Assembly (NCBI RefSeq): GCF_017833295.1
Contig: NZ_JAFIBW010000001.1
Coordinates: forward strand, 1,922,001-1,986,000
DNA length: 64,000 nt
DNA from: Methylobacterium sp. PvR107
GTDB taxonomy: Bacteria; Pseudomonadota; Alphaproteobacteria; Rhizobiales; Beijerinckiaceae
Direction: 5' to 3'
This document shows positions 1-8,696 of this stretch, in pieces. The notes under the pieces are model-generated. The model ran no database searches and was not told where the DNA came from. It was given only the letters and a program-made list of their open reading frames with translations. How positions within the stretch are numbered: the first letter of the stretch is position 1; every line of letters starts with the position of its first letter. The translations under genes and the position numbers were made by a program.

Positions 1-74
1 GTAGCGGCCTGGAGCCCGAACCGGCTCGGGAACGCCTCTTCCCGCCGGCAGCGGGTGCCTGAACGCGCTCGGGT

Positions 75-88
75 TTGCGCTGGATCAA
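75..88 (+). promoter_or_regulatory. FNR/FixK-type box
   Basis: TTGCGCTGGATCAA. Its centre is 64.5 bp before the start codon at 146. A class II activator centred at -41.5 would place transcription start near 123, leaving a short leader that includes the ribosome site. Confidence 0.75.
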
Positions 89-145
89 GGCCGCCGATCC
101 CATGGGCGCCCACCGTCTCCGCAATGTCGAAACCGGAGGCGCGCC

Positions 146-361
146 ATGCGCAAGTACCTCGTTACCTTCCACAAGGTCGTGCCGGACGACAGCGGCCACG
201 ATCACAGCGTCGTGCAGCGGCAGGCGGTCGTCAGCGCCCACTCGGAGATGGCCGCCGCCTACGCGGCCCAGGCGCAGTTCTGCCAGATGGCCGGCGTCGT
301 CGACTGGCGTATCCGGGCGGACACCTGCGAGGTCTCCGAACTCGACGGCCGGGCCGCCTGA
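146..361 (+). CDS. Small hypothetical protein (71 aa)
   Basis: This 71-residue soluble protein has no domain I recognise. It begins MRKYLVTFHKVVPDD and has no signal peptide or membrane segment. The ATG follows a good ribosome site (ggaggc), and an FNR/FixK-like box lies upstream at 75-88 at activator spacing. The next small gene starts 10 bp after its stop, so the two are probably one low-oxygen-induced transcript. The function is unknown; placement in the stress island is the only clue. Confidence 0.7.
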   Translation: MRKYLVTFHKVVPDDSGHDHSVVQRQAVVSAHSEMAAAYAAQAQFCQMAGVVDWRIRADTCEVSELDGRAA

Positions 362-371
362 GGAGGCAACG

Positions 372-617
372 ATGACCCATGGACTTACAGGACCCGTGCA
401 CTGGCAGGGGCGGCAATGGGCCGTCACCGGCTACGGCATCGAGGCGCTCGACGGGATGTACCACGTCCCGTTCTCCGACATTCCAGAGGCCGAAGCCGAA
501 TGGCCGGAATGGCTGGACGGTCTCCGGCGACGCTACGGGACGGACCGCAACGACCTCGACGCGGCCCTCAGGATCGCGCGCCGGATCCGGCAAGACGCCG
601 CGGCATCGGCGGCTTGA
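372..617 (+). CDS. Small hypothetical protein (81 aa)
   Basis: This is an 81-residue acidic protein starting MTHGLTGPVHWQGRQWAVTG. It is rich in Trp and Arg, with no signal peptide or membrane segment. I chose the ATG at 372 because aggaggcaac lies directly before it; the frame is open further upstream but that part overlaps the preceding gene. It is probably cotranscribed with the 71-aa gene under the box at 75-88. I recognise no family. The tail (RIARRIRQDAAASAA) looks helical. Confidence 0.65.
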   Translation: MTHGLTGPVHWQGRQWAVTGYGIEALDGMYHVPFSDIPEAEAEWPEWLDGLRRRYGTDRNDLDAALRIARRIRQDAAASAA

Positions 618-753
618 GCGCCTCCTCGGACGTGCCCCTGATCGAGCGGCTTCGATGCCCGGGAGATGGTCGCCGCCGCAGCCTCGTCCCGTACGATCCC
701 GAAATGCCCGAAGGCCTGCCCGAGGCACGGCTGGATCGAGGCGGGCGAGACGT

Positions 754-767
754 TTGCGCTGGATCAA
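754..767 (+). promoter_or_regulatory. FNR/FixK-type box
   Basis: TTGCGCTGGATCAA, identical to the box at 75-88. It is centred 79.5 bp before the BON gene start at 840. Confidence 0.75.
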
Positions 768-839
768 TGTCCGATCGGCTGCGGGGCCTAGCGTCGGGCT
801 CGGCCAGGCGTGACCTGGGACTCATCGAGGAGACGGACG

Positions 840-1274
840 ATGGGCGACAAGCTGATCCGTCAGAACGTCAGCGACGAGTTGGATTTCGTGCCCACCATCG
901 ACTCCGCCCAAATCGGCGCCGCCGTTGGGAAGGGCATCGTCACGCTCACGGGCCACGTCGCCAGCGACATCGAGCGCGCGACGGCCGAGGAGGCAGCCCA
1001 GACGGAGCGCGGCGTCCGCGGAATGGTGGAGGAGATCAAAGTCCGCTTCGACGGCGCAGCCCCGCCGCGCGACGAAGACCTCCCGCAACGCGCCGCGCAG
1101 ATGCTCGACTGGTCCGCGACCGTGCCGAGGAACGCCGTGCAGGTGACGGTCAAGGACGCGAAAGTCGTCCTGCAGGGCAAGGTCGACGCCTGGCACCAAC
1201 ACCGCCGCGCCGAGAACGCCGCGTGGTGGGCGCCGGGCATGCGCGCCGTCGAGGACCGGCTGACGCTGGGCTGA
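840..1274 (+). CDS. BON-domain protein
   Basis: This 144-residue protein has two BON (osmY/nodulation) modules. One lies near residues 15-75 (GKGIVTLTGHVASD), the second near 85-144, ending in the APGMRAVEDRLTLG block that also closes the larger BON proteins in this window. BON domains are thought to bind phospholipid or other hydrophobic surfaces. No signal peptide is visible, so the protein is predicted cytoplasmic, unlike OsmY. The ATG at 840 has gaggagacgg before it and an FNR/FixK box upstream. A Usp gene follows 76 bp downstream, probably in the same transcript. Confidence 0.85.
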   Translation: MGDKLIRQNVSDELDFVPTIDSAQIGAAVGKGIVTLTGHVASDIERATAEEAAQTERGVRGMVEEIKVRFDGAAPPRDEDLPQRAAQMLDWSATVPRNAVQVTVKDAKVVLQGKVDAWHQHRRAENAAWWAPGMRAVEDRLTLG

Positions 1275-1350
1275 GGTCGGGACAGGCGGACGAGGCTGCC
1301 GGCCATGCCCGCCACCACCGTGACATCGTCCTCCGACCCGGAGACGTTCC

Positions 1351-2160
1351 ATGACATACGCGAGCATCATGGTGGCCGTGGACCTGACGGATGGGGCACG
1401 CGGCCGCATGCGCTTGGCCGCCCACCTCGCCGACGACTTCCATGCCTGCCTGACCGGCGTCGCGGCAGAGCAGCCGGCTTACGCCGTACCGCCGGCGGGC
1501 CCGACGCCGGCGAGCGCCTACGCCTTGGCCGCCTCCAACGAGATCGTCTTGAACGACCTCCGGCGTGCCCGCGAGGCCTTCGAGGCGGCCGTAGGCGGTC
1601 GTAGCCGCGTCGAGTGGCGCTCGAACCTCGATTTTCCGCTGGCGTTCCTGATCACGCACGCTGCGGCCGCCGACCTCGTGGTGGTCGGCCGCGGGACCGA
1701 CCTGGGGCAAGCGCTGTTCTCGGTCGATCCGGCCGACGCGGTCATGCGCCTTGGGCGCCCGGTCCTGGTGGTGCCGCCGGCCGTCGACCATCTCGACGCC
1801 AAGCGCGTCGTGGTCGGCTGGAAGAACACCTGCGAGGCGCGCCGTGCCGTCTGGGACGCGATGCCGTTCCTGAAGCGAGCGTCGGAAGTGCTCGTCGTCT
1901 CCGTCGACGACGGCGCCGCTTCCGATGGGCAGGACACGCTCCGCCTCCTCCAGGCCCACAGCGTCGCCGCCATCTGCGTGAGGCGCAACACGCTGGGCGC
2001 CTCGGTCGCCGATGCGCTCATCGAGGCGGCCGCCGAGCACGGCGCCGACCTGATCGTGACGGGCGCCTACAGTCACGGCAGGCTTCGTGAATGGGTCTTC
2101 GGCGGCGTTACCCGCGACCTACTGGCCGGCGCACCCATCTGCTGCCTGATGAGCCACTGA
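1351..2160 (+). CDS. Tandem universal stress protein
   Basis: This 269-residue protein has two UspA domains, roughly residues 2-145 and 150-269. Domain 1 begins MTYASIMVAVDLTDGARGRM. Domain 2 ends with the nucleotide-loop signature GAYSHGRLREWVFGGVTR, shared with the Usp proteins at 3692 and 22567. Tandem Usp proteins bind ATP or other nucleotides and are typically induced by oxygen or nutrient limitation. It lies 76 bp after the BON gene and is probably controlled by the box at 754-767. A small secreted-protein gene overlaps its stop (TGATG). Confidence 0.92.
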   Translation: MTYASIMVAVDLTDGARGRMRLAAHLADDFHACLTGVAAEQPAYAVPPAGPTPASAYALAASNEIVLNDLRRAREAFEAAVGGRSRVEWRSNLDFPLAFLITHAAAADLVVVGRGTDLGQALFSVDPADAVMRLGRPVLVVPPAVDHLDAKRVVVGWKNTCEARRAVWDAMPFLKRASEVLVVSVDDGAASDGQDTLRLLQAHSVAAICVRRNTLGASVADALIEAAAEHGADLIVTGAYSHGRLREWVFGGVTRDLLAGAPICCLMSH

Positions 2161-2435
2161 TGCCCGTCACCGGGCGGGCAGCCATGATACGCACGGCCTT
2201 CCTGGCCCTCGCCATGGTCACGGCGCGCGCGTCGGCCACCCATGCGGAACCGGGGGCTGGCTCGCCCGACGCGAAAGGTGCCTTCGTCGAGCCGGCCGAC
2301 GTTCCCCATCGTCACTGCTCGGGATCCTGCCTGAAAAGCGGAACCCTGCAGTGGTTCTGCAAGCCACATCAGACTTGTCAGTTGGATTGCGGGTCGACAC
2401 CCCCGCACATGCACTGCCACGACCCACGGCGGTGA
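2160..2435 (+). CDS. Small Cys/His-rich secreted protein
   Basis: This protein is about 91 residues from the ATG overlapping the Usp stop at 2160; an internal ATG at 2184 is also possible. The N-terminus (MIRTAFLALAMVTARASATHA) reads as a cleavable signal peptide. The mature part carries six cysteines (CSGSC, FC, TC, DC, HC) and several histidines, which suggests disulfides or metal binding in the periplasm. No family is recognised. Translation is probably coupled to the Usp gene. Confidence 0.55.
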   Translation: MPVTGRAAMIRTAFLALAMVTARASATHAEPGAGSPDAKGAFVEPADVPHRHCSGSCLKSGTLQWFCKPHQTCQLDCGSTPPHMHCHDPRR

Positions 2436-2486
2436 GTGGCGGCACGGCGGTCCGGACTGCGTCCGCAATCTCGCAGGCCCGATGGA

Positions 2487-3347
2487 TCAGTGGGCCATGA
2501 GGACCGGAACGCGCGCGTGCTCGACCACATGCCGGGTGACGCCACCGAGCAGGAACTCGCGAACGCGGCTGTGGGTGTAGGCGCCCAGGGCCAGCATCGA
2601 GGCGCCCCGCCGCTCGGCCTCGGCCAGGACCATCTCGCCGACCGAAATTCCGTCATGGACTGGCAGGGTGACGGCCTCGGCCACGACGCCGTGCCATTGC
2701 AGGTAGCCGCATAGGTCGGCAGCCCGGGTCTCGTCGAAACGTTCGGTCCTGGCATGAACGACCGTGACCCGCGTGGCCTCATGGAGCAGCGCGATGGACT
2801 GCCCGATCAGGCGCGTCGCCTCCAGGCTGCCGTTCCAGGCGATCACGACGTGGTCGAGCAGGTCGAACGGGACGCTTTCGCCGACCATCAGCGTCGGTCG
2901 CCCGACCGAGAACAGGGCCGTGTCGAGCACGCGGCTGGTGAAGGGCTCCTTCGGATTCGGCGGGTCGACGATGACAAGGTCGTTGACGCGGCCCGCGAGC
3001 GTCAGCAGCGGCTCGACCTCGCCCGAAAGTTCCGTCCAGGTCGCGAAGGTGGCGTCGAGGCGTTCGGGCTTCGCGGTCAACGGCACGCCCGCGCGTTCGC
3101 ACCAAGCCGCCAGTGCGGCCTTGCCCTCGGCCGCCGCCTCGCGGACACCGTGCTCGATGGCCGCAAGGGTCGTGCAATCCATCGGCAAGAGGCTCGCCAT
3201 GCCGGCGAGCACCTGCGCCGGGCCGGGCGCCATGAAGGCGACGCCGATATGCGCGTGCAGGCGCCGGCCCAGGCGCAGGGCCGCATCCAGCCGACGCGTG
3301 GCGTCGATGCCGGGGGCGGTGGGGACGAGCAAGGAGCGGAGGAACAT
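2487..3347 (-). CDS. Tandem universal stress protein
   Basis: This 286-residue protein has two Usp folds: MFLRSLLVPTAPGIDATRRL at the N-terminus, and a second domain from about residue 155 with VIAWNGSLEATR and the closing loop GAYTHSRVREFLLGGVTR. A strong aaggag ribosome site precedes the ATG. It is the last gene of a minus-strand unit usp (4507-3692), cytochrome c (3692-3360), usp (3347-2487), with gaps of at most 12 bp. The presumed promoter is the box at 4575-4588. The C-terminal loop is more divergent than in the other Usp proteins here. Confidence 0.9.
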   Translation of the reverse strand: MFLRSLLVPTAPGIDATRRLDAALRLGRRLHAHIGVAFMAPGPAQVLAGMASLLPMDCTTLAAIEHGVREAAAEGKAALAAWCERAGVPLTAKPERLDATFATWTELSGEVEPLLTLAGRVNDLVIVDPPNPKEPFTSRVLDTALFSVGRPTLMVGESVPFDLLDHVVIAWNGSLEATRLIGQSIALLHEATRVTVVHARTERFDETRAADLCGYLQWHGVVAEAVTLPVHDGISVGEMVLAEAERRGASMLALGAYTHSRVREFLLGGVTRHVVEHARVPVLMAH

Positions 3348-3359
3348 CGGGGTTCTCCT

Positions 3360-3692
3360 TCAGCGTTCCAAAGACTTCAGGTAGGCGATCAGGTCTTCCG
3401 CTTGGTCGGGGTCGAACCGGAACTCGGGCATGCTCGGGTGGCCGGTGCGGATGCCCTCGGTGAGCGCCTCGCCGAGATCCGCGACGGGGTAGCGCCTGTG
3501 CAGCTCGCGGAAGGGCGGTGCCGCGGACAGCGGGCTCGCGCCGACCCGGCCGACGGCATGGCACCGGGCGCAGTTGGTCCGGGCGATGGTCTCGCCTTGC
3601 CGCACATGCCGGTCCCAGGCCGTCGCGGGCGTGGTGGGAAGGAAGGGCAAGGATGCCAGGATGCCGGCGCGGAGGATGGCGGCCGGGCGCAT
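3360..3692 (-). CDS. Class I cytochrome c
   Basis: This 110-residue periplasmic protein has an N-terminal signal peptide (about residues 1-25, cleaving after PATA), one haem-binding CARCH motif near residue 41, and a C-terminal region with PEFRF that offers the Met/His ligand environment (HPSMPEF). It is an electron carrier of the small monohaem type. Its ATG overlaps the stop of the upstream Usp gene, and another Usp gene follows. A frameshifted relative sits in the same overlapping arrangement at 22339-22567. Cotranscription with Usp genes suggests a role in low-oxygen respiration. Confidence 0.9.
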   Translation of the reverse strand: MRPAAILRAGILASLPFLPTTPATAWDRHVRQGETIARTNCARCHAVGRVGASPLSAAPPFRELHRRYPVADLGEALTEGIRTGHPSMPEFRFDPDQAEDLIAYLKSLER

Positions 3693-4507
3693 CAGTGGCT
3701 CATCAGGCAGCAGACGGCGGTCGTTTGCAGGACGTCACGCGTGACACCGCCGAAGACCCACTCGCGCAGGCGGCTGTGGCCGTAGGCGCCCATCACGATG
3801 AGGTCTGCTTCCTCGCGTCGGGCGAACCGCAGGATCTCGTCCGCGGCGCCGATCTCGGGCTTGCGCAGCAAGTAAGTCGTGGCTTTGATCCCGTGCCCGG
3901 ACAGGTACTCAGCCGCACCCTCGGCGCCCACGTGCTGGGCGTCGGGTCCCACGGCCACCACGCAGACGTGCTCGGGATGGCCCAGGAACGGTAAGGCGTC
4001 ATGGATGGCGCGCCGTGCCTCGGGCGCGTCCTTCCAAGCCACCACGACCCGCTTGATCGCGAGGCGCTCGACGCCCGGTGGGACCACGAGGACGGGACGC
4101 CCCACTTCCATCAGCAGGCCGCCGGTGGGTGCGGCCATCGGACCAGGGTCACCGTCCGCGGGACCTTGCCGGCCGACGACGACCAGGTCGGCGGTGCGCG
4201 CCTGCGCACCAAGGTAGGTCAAGGGGTCGGTGGGTGCCGAGAGCCAGCCCGTCTTGGGTGCCTGCCCGGCTTCCCGCTCGAAAAGGACCTTGGCCTCCGC
4301 AAGCTGCTCGTCCGTCAGGCGTTCCTCGATGGCCCAGACACGCTCGACCTCCAGCATGTCGCCGACCGGCATGGGCCCGAGGACGGGGCGGGCGGCGATG
4401 CCGGTCAGCTTGGACCCGAACCGCTCCGCGAGGCCGGCCGCCAGCTGGATCCGGTCCGCCGCCGCGGCCCCGAGATCGACCGAGACCATGATGTTTGTGA
4501 TCCGCAT
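3692..4507 (-). CDS. Tandem universal stress protein
   Basis: This 271-residue protein has two UspA domains. It begins MRITNIMVSVDLGAAAADRI. The middle carries GRPVLVVPPGVERL and VVAWKDAPEARRAI, and the end has the loop GAYGHSRLREWVFGGVTR. I chose the ATG at 4507 because gcgggaggcgg precedes it; the open frame continues to 4588, but that stretch contains the FNR/FixK box. It is first gene of the usp, cytochrome c, usp operon. It resembles the Usp at 22567 closely enough in its signature blocks to suggest duplication of the usp-cytochrome unit. Confidence 0.92.
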   Translation of the reverse strand: MRITNIMVSVDLGAAAADRIQLAAGLAERFGSKLTGIAARPVLGPMPVGDMLEVERVWAIEERLTDEQLAEAKVLFEREAGQAPKTGWLSAPTDPLTYLGAQARTADLVVVGRQGPADGDPGPMAAPTGGLLMEVGRPVLVVPPGVERLAIKRVVVAWKDAPEARRAIHDALPFLGHPEHVCVVAVGPDAQHVGAEGAAEYLSGHGIKATTYLLRKPEIGAADEILRFARREEADLIVMGAYGHSRLREWVFGGVTRDVLQTTAVCCLMSH

Positions 4508-4574
4508 GACCGCCTCCCGCGCCGGGGCATGCCGCCCCGGTGAGGCACCGTCACCCGCGCGTGCGGCCTGGGCT

Positions 4575-4588
4575 TTGATCCACCTCAA
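4575..4588 (-). promoter_or_regulatory. FNR/FixK-type box
   Basis: On the minus strand this reads TTGAGGTGGATCAA. It is centred 74.5 bp before the Usp start at 4507 and drives the usp, cytochrome c, usp unit. Confidence 0.75.
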
Positions 4589-4599
4589 GGGGAGCCGCC

Positions 4600-5125
4600 T
4601 GATTGTCCAGGCGCATTCAGGGTACGAGGACGGCGCCCCCGGACGGGGCCGGTCCGATGATCCGCGACGGCTTCGTTGGCCCTTGAAAGCAAGTCCGAGC
4701 GCGTGTGCGTGACGAGACCCGCGTGCGGGACGAACTCGAAGGAGCGGAAGCCGGTCTCGGTGCAGGTGGCCCGCGAACCCGCCGCCGCGCCTGCAGCCGG
4801 TGAAGCCGGGCGCTTCGCACGGATTCTGGCGGCCACTTCCGCAGCAGTGTCAGTGGCCGCAGGCGTGGCCGAGCCAAAGCATCCGACCCGCCTGCCGGAC
4901 GCTGGGCTCATTCCGCCCCCGCCGACGGCCTCGACGACGCCGACGATCGCGTGACGCTGGGAATGAGGTAAACCATCTGCGGGCACTCGCCGCCGATGAC
5001 GTGAAGGTCCGTCCGGCGCACCGCGCAGGCATCAACCCGGATGCGGACCTCGCCGCGGCCGGGAACCGGGTCCGGCCGTTTCTCCGAAGCGAGTCGCGCG
5101 CCGAGCTCGCGCGAGACCGTCGCCA
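4600..5125 (-). pseudogene. Zinc-dependent alcohol dehydrogenase relic
   Basis: Read on the minus strand in shifting frames, this stretch matches the N-terminal half of a zinc alcohol dehydrogenase. I see RGEVRIRVDACAV then RTDLHVIGGECP (frame 1), HAIVGVVEAVG (frame 2) and WLGHACGH, a TGA stop, then CGSGRQNPCEAPGFTG and GGFAGHLHRD (frame 3). These are the catalytic-zinc region and the structural-zinc cysteine cluster. At least two frameshifts and one in-frame stop break it, and the NAD-binding half is missing. It lies between the Usp and BON operons. Confidence 0.75.
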
Positions 5126-5139
5126 GCTTCGGACCGACC

Positions 5140-5784
5140 TCACGCGAGGGTCAGGCGGTCCTCGACGGCACGTACGCCAGGCGCCGACCATGCGGCCCGC
5201 TCGGCCAGTTCGCGCTCGCTCCAGATGTCGACGCACCCGTCCAGGGTGACCTTGTCGCCGTCCACGTGCACCCGGATCGTATCCGGGTCCCTGGCGCTGC
5301 GCCTCAGGGCCGCGAGGATCCTGTCCTTGACCTCGGCGGGCTCGACCGGCGGCTTGACGGCGATAAGGTTGACGATATCGGTCACGCCGGCCAAGCGCCG
5401 CAGCGCCTTATCGGCAGCCGCCTTCTGGTGGTAGTAGGGCACGCAGCCGTCCAGCGTGACGCAGCCCTTCTCGACCTTGAGCGAGATCGAGCGCTCCGGG
5501 ACGTGCACGTTCCACTCCAAGACCCGGGCACAGCGTTCCGCCAAGGCCTCGTCGCCGATGAGCGGGTTGTGCGGATAGCGGACCTCGATCCGCTCGACCA
5601 CGCCGCGTACGCCGCGAACCCGCAATGTGACGCGCTCGGCGATGGTCTTCTCGGCGTAGTTCCGGACGCGGCCCGTCAGGGTCACGATGCCCTTCTCGAC
5701 CGTAACGCCGATTTGTGCCGCGTCGATCATCGGGGCGTAGTCCAGCTCGTCGAGCACATGCTGGTGCACGGTCTTGTCGTCCAT
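5140..5784 (-). CDS. Triple BON-domain protein
   Basis: This 214-residue protein has three BON modules, each marked by a G-x-V-T-L-x-G core: EKGIVTLTGRV near residue 30, EKGCVTLDGCV near 105 and GDKVTLDGCV near 175. It starts MDDKTVHQHVLDELDYAP, closely parallel to the start of the BON protein at 11318. It has no signal peptide, so it is predicted cytoplasmic. It follows a 66-aa membrane-protein gene by about 29 bp and is probably cotranscribed from the shared box at 6071-6084. Confidence 0.9.
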   Translation of the reverse strand: MDDKTVHQHVLDELDYAPMIDAAQIGVTVEKGIVTLTGRVRNYAEKTIAERVTLRVRGVRGVVERIEVRYPHNPLIGDEALAERCARVLEWNVHVPERSISLKVEKGCVTLDGCVPYYHQKAAADKALRRLAGVTDIVNLIAVKPPVEPAEVKDRILAALRRSARDPDTIRVHVDGDKVTLDGCVDIWSERELAERAAWSAPGVRAVEDRLTLA

Positions 5785-5813
5785 GACCCGTCTCCTCGGT
5801 CCGTTCGGGGCAC

Positions 5814-6014
5814 TCAGAGGGCCAGCCAAAGCAGCGCCGGCGTCACCGCCGATGCCAGGATGGCCAGTGCGAGGGCCTGGAGGCTGCCGATGCTCCGATA
5901 GCGGTAGACGTCCGCGATCACACGCGGACCCGCGTCGTTCCGCGGCACCGGCATGACCTGCGCCCGCACGCGCCGCACCGTCGTGATCGTTGTGGTTCGA
6001 AGCACCAGGGCCAT
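5814..6014 (-). CDS. Small single-pass membrane protein
   Basis: This 66-residue protein has a basic N-terminal half and one C-terminal hydrophobic segment (about residues 44-66, ALALAILASAVTPALLWLAL). It is likely tail-anchored in the inner membrane. The ATG has gacgggagcg upstream. The promoter box at 6071-6084 is 63.5 bp from the start, which is the best evidence that this short frame is a real gene. I recognise no family. Confidence 0.6.
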   Translation of the reverse strand: MALVLRTTTITTVRRVRAQVMPVPRNDAGPRVIADVYRYRSIGSLQALALAILASAVTPALLWLAL

Positions 6015-6070
6015 CGTTCGCTCCCGTCTTGCTGACCGGGGACATCCTGCCCGCCCGCACCCGGAGCGCT

Positions 6071-6084
6071 TTGATCCACCTCAA
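6071..6084. promoter_or_regulatory. Divergent FNR/FixK-type box
   Basis: TTGATCCACCTCAA on the plus strand. Its centre is 63.5 bp from the minus-strand start at 6014 and 69.5 bp from the plus-strand phosphoketolase start at 6147, so one site can activate both directions. Confidence 0.75.
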
Positions 6085-6146
6085 CGCCGCCGGCCCGGCC
6101 TACCCGCACGCTCGACGTCAGGATCAGCACCCGCCGGGAGGCCGAC

Positions 6147-8687
6147 ATGGACGCGACCCACGAGGCAAAGCAGCGTGACGAAAGCGGCCATGGGGACGAA
6201 CAAGGCCGGACATTCGTGCCCGGGCCGCTCGGACCCGACAGCCTCAGACGGATCGACGCCTATTGGCGGGCCGCGAACTACCTGTCGGTCGGGCAGATCT
6301 ACCTCATGGCAAACCCGCTCCTGCGACAGCCGCTCAAGCCTGAGCACGTGAAACCGCGGCTCCTCGGACACTGGGGTACGACGCCGGGGCTGAACTTCAT
6401 CTACGCACACCTGAACCGCGTGATCGGGCAGCGCGACCTCGACATGATCGCCGTCTGGGGGCCGGGCCACGGTGCGCCCGGGCTCGTCGCCAACGCGTAC
6501 TTGGAAGGCACCTACAGCGAGATCTACCCGGACGTGGCGCAGGACCTCGACGGGATGGCCCGGCTGTTCCGGCAGTTCTCGTTTCCCGGCGGCATACCCA
6601 GCCATGCCTCGCCGGAGCTGCCAGGCTCGATCCACGAGGGCGGGGAACTCGGGTACTCCCTGGCGCACGCCTTCGGGGCGGCCCTCGACAATCCGGGTTT
6701 GACGGTCGCCTGCGTGGTCGGCGACGGCGAGGCCGAGACGGGACCGCTCGCCGCCTCGTGGCACGCGAACAAGTTCCTCGACCCGCGCCATGACGGCATG
6801 GTCCTGCCGATCCTGCACCTCAACGGCTACAAGATCGCCAGCCCGACCATCCTGGCCCGGATGCCTGCGGACGAGCTGCGCAGCCTGCTCGTCGGCTACG
6901 GCTACGAACCGGCCTTCGTCGAGGGCGACGAGCCGGCACGGATGCACCAAGACATGGCCGCGGCCCTCGATGCGGCCTTCGACGCCATCGCGGAGATCCG
7001 GAAGCGCGCCGGCCGCGGTCAGGGCGGGCGACCGCGCTGGCCCATGATCGTGCTGCGGAGCCCAAAGGGCTGGACGGGGCCGAAAACCGTGGACGGCCAC
7101 CCGGTCGAGGGGACGTGGCGCTCGCATCAGGTGCCCGTGGCGGCCACGCGGGAGAATCCGGAGCATCTCGCAATCCTGGAAGCCTGGATGCGGTCCTACC
7201 GTCCGGAGGAGCTGTTCGCGGCGGACGGAGCGCTGATGGCGGGTCTCGCCGCGTTGCCGCCGAAGGGGCTGCGGCGGCTCTCGGCCAATCCGCATGCCAA
7301 TGCGCACAAGAGCGCCCCCTTGCGCCTGCCCGACCTGCATGACTTCGCCGTCGCTGTTCCACAGCCTGGGCGGTCCAAGGCCGAGGCCACGCGCGCGCTC
7401 GGGATCTACCTGCGGGACGTTCTCAGGCTCAATGCCGAGGCGCGCAACTTCCGTATCATGGGGCCGGACGAGACCGCCTCGAACCGGCTGGACGCGGTGT
7501 TCGAGGTCACAAGCCGTGCCTGGCAGGAGGCGGTCCTGCCGGGCGACGACCACCTCGCGCGCGACGGCCGCGTCATGGAGGTACTGAGCGAGCATCTCTG
7601 CGAGGGCTGGCTGGAGGGCTACGTCCTGACCGGGCGGCACGGGCTGTTCGCGACCTACGAGGCGTTCGCCCACGTCGTCGATTCGATGGTGAACCAGCAC
7701 GCGAAGTGGCTGAAGTCCGCGCGCGACCTGCCCTGGCGCCGGCCGGTGCCGTCCCTCAACATCCTGCTGTCGTCCCACGTCTGGCGCCAGGACCACAACG
7801 GCTTCAGCCATCAGGACCCGGGCTTCATCGACTTCGTGGCGAACAAGCGCGGCGACACGGCACGGATCTACCTGCCGCCGGACGCGAACACCCTGCTCTG
7901 CGTCTCGGATCACTGCCTGCGCACCTATGACCGCATCAACGTGATCGTGGCCGGCAAGCAGCCCGCGCTGCAATGGCTGACGCCGGACGAGGCCGTCACG
8001 CATTGCGCGGCCGGCATCGGCATCTGGGATTGGGCCTCGAACGAGGGCGAAGCGGAGCCGGACGTGGTGATGGCCTGCGCTGGCGACGTACCGACCCTTG
8101 AGACGCTCGCGGCGGTCGACTGGCTGCGCTGCCACGTCCCGGATCTGCGGGTCCGTGTCGTCAACGTCGTCGACCTGATGACGCTGCCCGCGCCAGAAAC
8201 GCACCCGCACGGGCTCGACGACCCGACCTTCGACAGCCTGTTCACGCGCGACCGGCCGGTGGTGTTCGCCTATCACGGCTATCCGTGGCTCATCCACCGC
8301 CTGACCTACAAGCGGACGAACCACGGCAACTTCCACGTTCACGGCTTCATCGAGGAGGGCACGACCACGACGCCCTTCGATATGTGCGTGCTGAACCGAC
8401 TCGACCGCTACAACCTCGCGCTGGCCACGATGCGCTCAGCGCCGCGATTGGGGATCCGGGCCGAGCATGCCGAGGAGGCGCTCCGGGCGGCCCTCGCCGC
8501 CCACCGCGAGCACGTCCGTAGAACCGGAGACGACCTGCCGGAGGTGCGGGACTGGGCCTGGCCGGAGCGGCATGTGCCCGAGGATCGCGGCCGCAGAATC
8601 GACGGCGACATCATGCAGTGCGGCCCGGTCGAAGATGAGGAGCCCCGGTCGGGCGAGACCGTGGACGGATGGCCGGTCGTCACCTGA
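6147..8687 (+). CDS. xfp: Phosphoketolase
   Basis: This 846-residue thiamine-diphosphate enzyme splits xylulose 5-phosphate (and probably fructose 6-phosphate) with phosphate to give acetyl phosphate. Diagnostic blocks are [17 protein letters not shown] (about 72-88), [20 protein letters not shown], the cofactor motif [19 protein letters not shown] (about 190-208), [18 protein letters not shown] and the C-terminal [14 protein letters not shown]. It is slightly longer than most family members because of a charged N-terminal extension. Acetate kinase follows 9 bp downstream, giving ATP from acetyl phosphate without respiration. The divergent box at 6071-6084 lies upstream. Confidence 0.97.
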   Translation: MDATHEAKQRDESGHGDEQGRTFVPGPLGPDSLRRIDAYWRAANYLSVGQIYLMANPLLRQPLKPEHVKPRLLGHWGTTPGLNFIYAHLNRVIGQRDLDMIAVWGPGHGAPGLVANAYLEGTYSEIYPDVAQDLDGMARLFRQFSFPGGIPSHASPELPGSIHEGGELGYSLAHAFGAALDNPGLTVACVVGDGEAETGPLAASWHANKFLDPRHDGMVLPILHLNGYKIASPTILARMPADELRSLLVGYGYEPAFVEGDEPARMHQDMAAALDAAFDAIAEIRKRAGRGQGGRPRWPMIVLRSPKGWTGPKTVDGHPVEGTWRSHQVPVAATRENPEHLAILEAWMRSYRPEELFAADGALMAGLAALPPKGLRRLSANPHANAHKSAPLRLPDLHDFAVAVPQPGRSKAEATRALGIYLRDVLRLNAEARNFRIMGPDETASNRLDAVFEVTSRAWQEAVLPGDDHLARDGRVMEVLSEHLCEGWLEGYVLTGRHGLFATYEAFAHVVDSMVNQHAKWLKSARDLPWRRPVPSLNILLSSHVWRQDHNGFSHQDPGFIDFVANKRGDTARIYLPPDANTLLCVSDHCLRTYDRINVIVAGKQPALQWLTPDEAVTHCAAGIGIWDWASNEGEAEPDVVMACAGDVPTLETLAAVDWLRCHVPDLRVRVVNVVDLMTLPAPETHPHGLDDPTFDSLFTRDRPVVFAYHGYPWLIHRLTYKRTNHGNFHVHGFIEEGTTTTPFDMCVLNRLDRYNLALATMRSAPRLGIRAEHAEEALRAALAAHREHVRRTGDDLPEVRDWAWPERHVPEDRGRRIDGDIMQCGPVEDEEPRSGETVDGWPVVT

Positions 8688-8696
8688 GGCCGTGCG

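Noticed and set aside
6081..8342. A 753-aa minus-strand open frame opposite the phosphoketolase
   Set aside because: It is an antisense shadow produced by high GC at third codon positions. Its residues match no family, while the plus strand encodes a full phosphoketolase.
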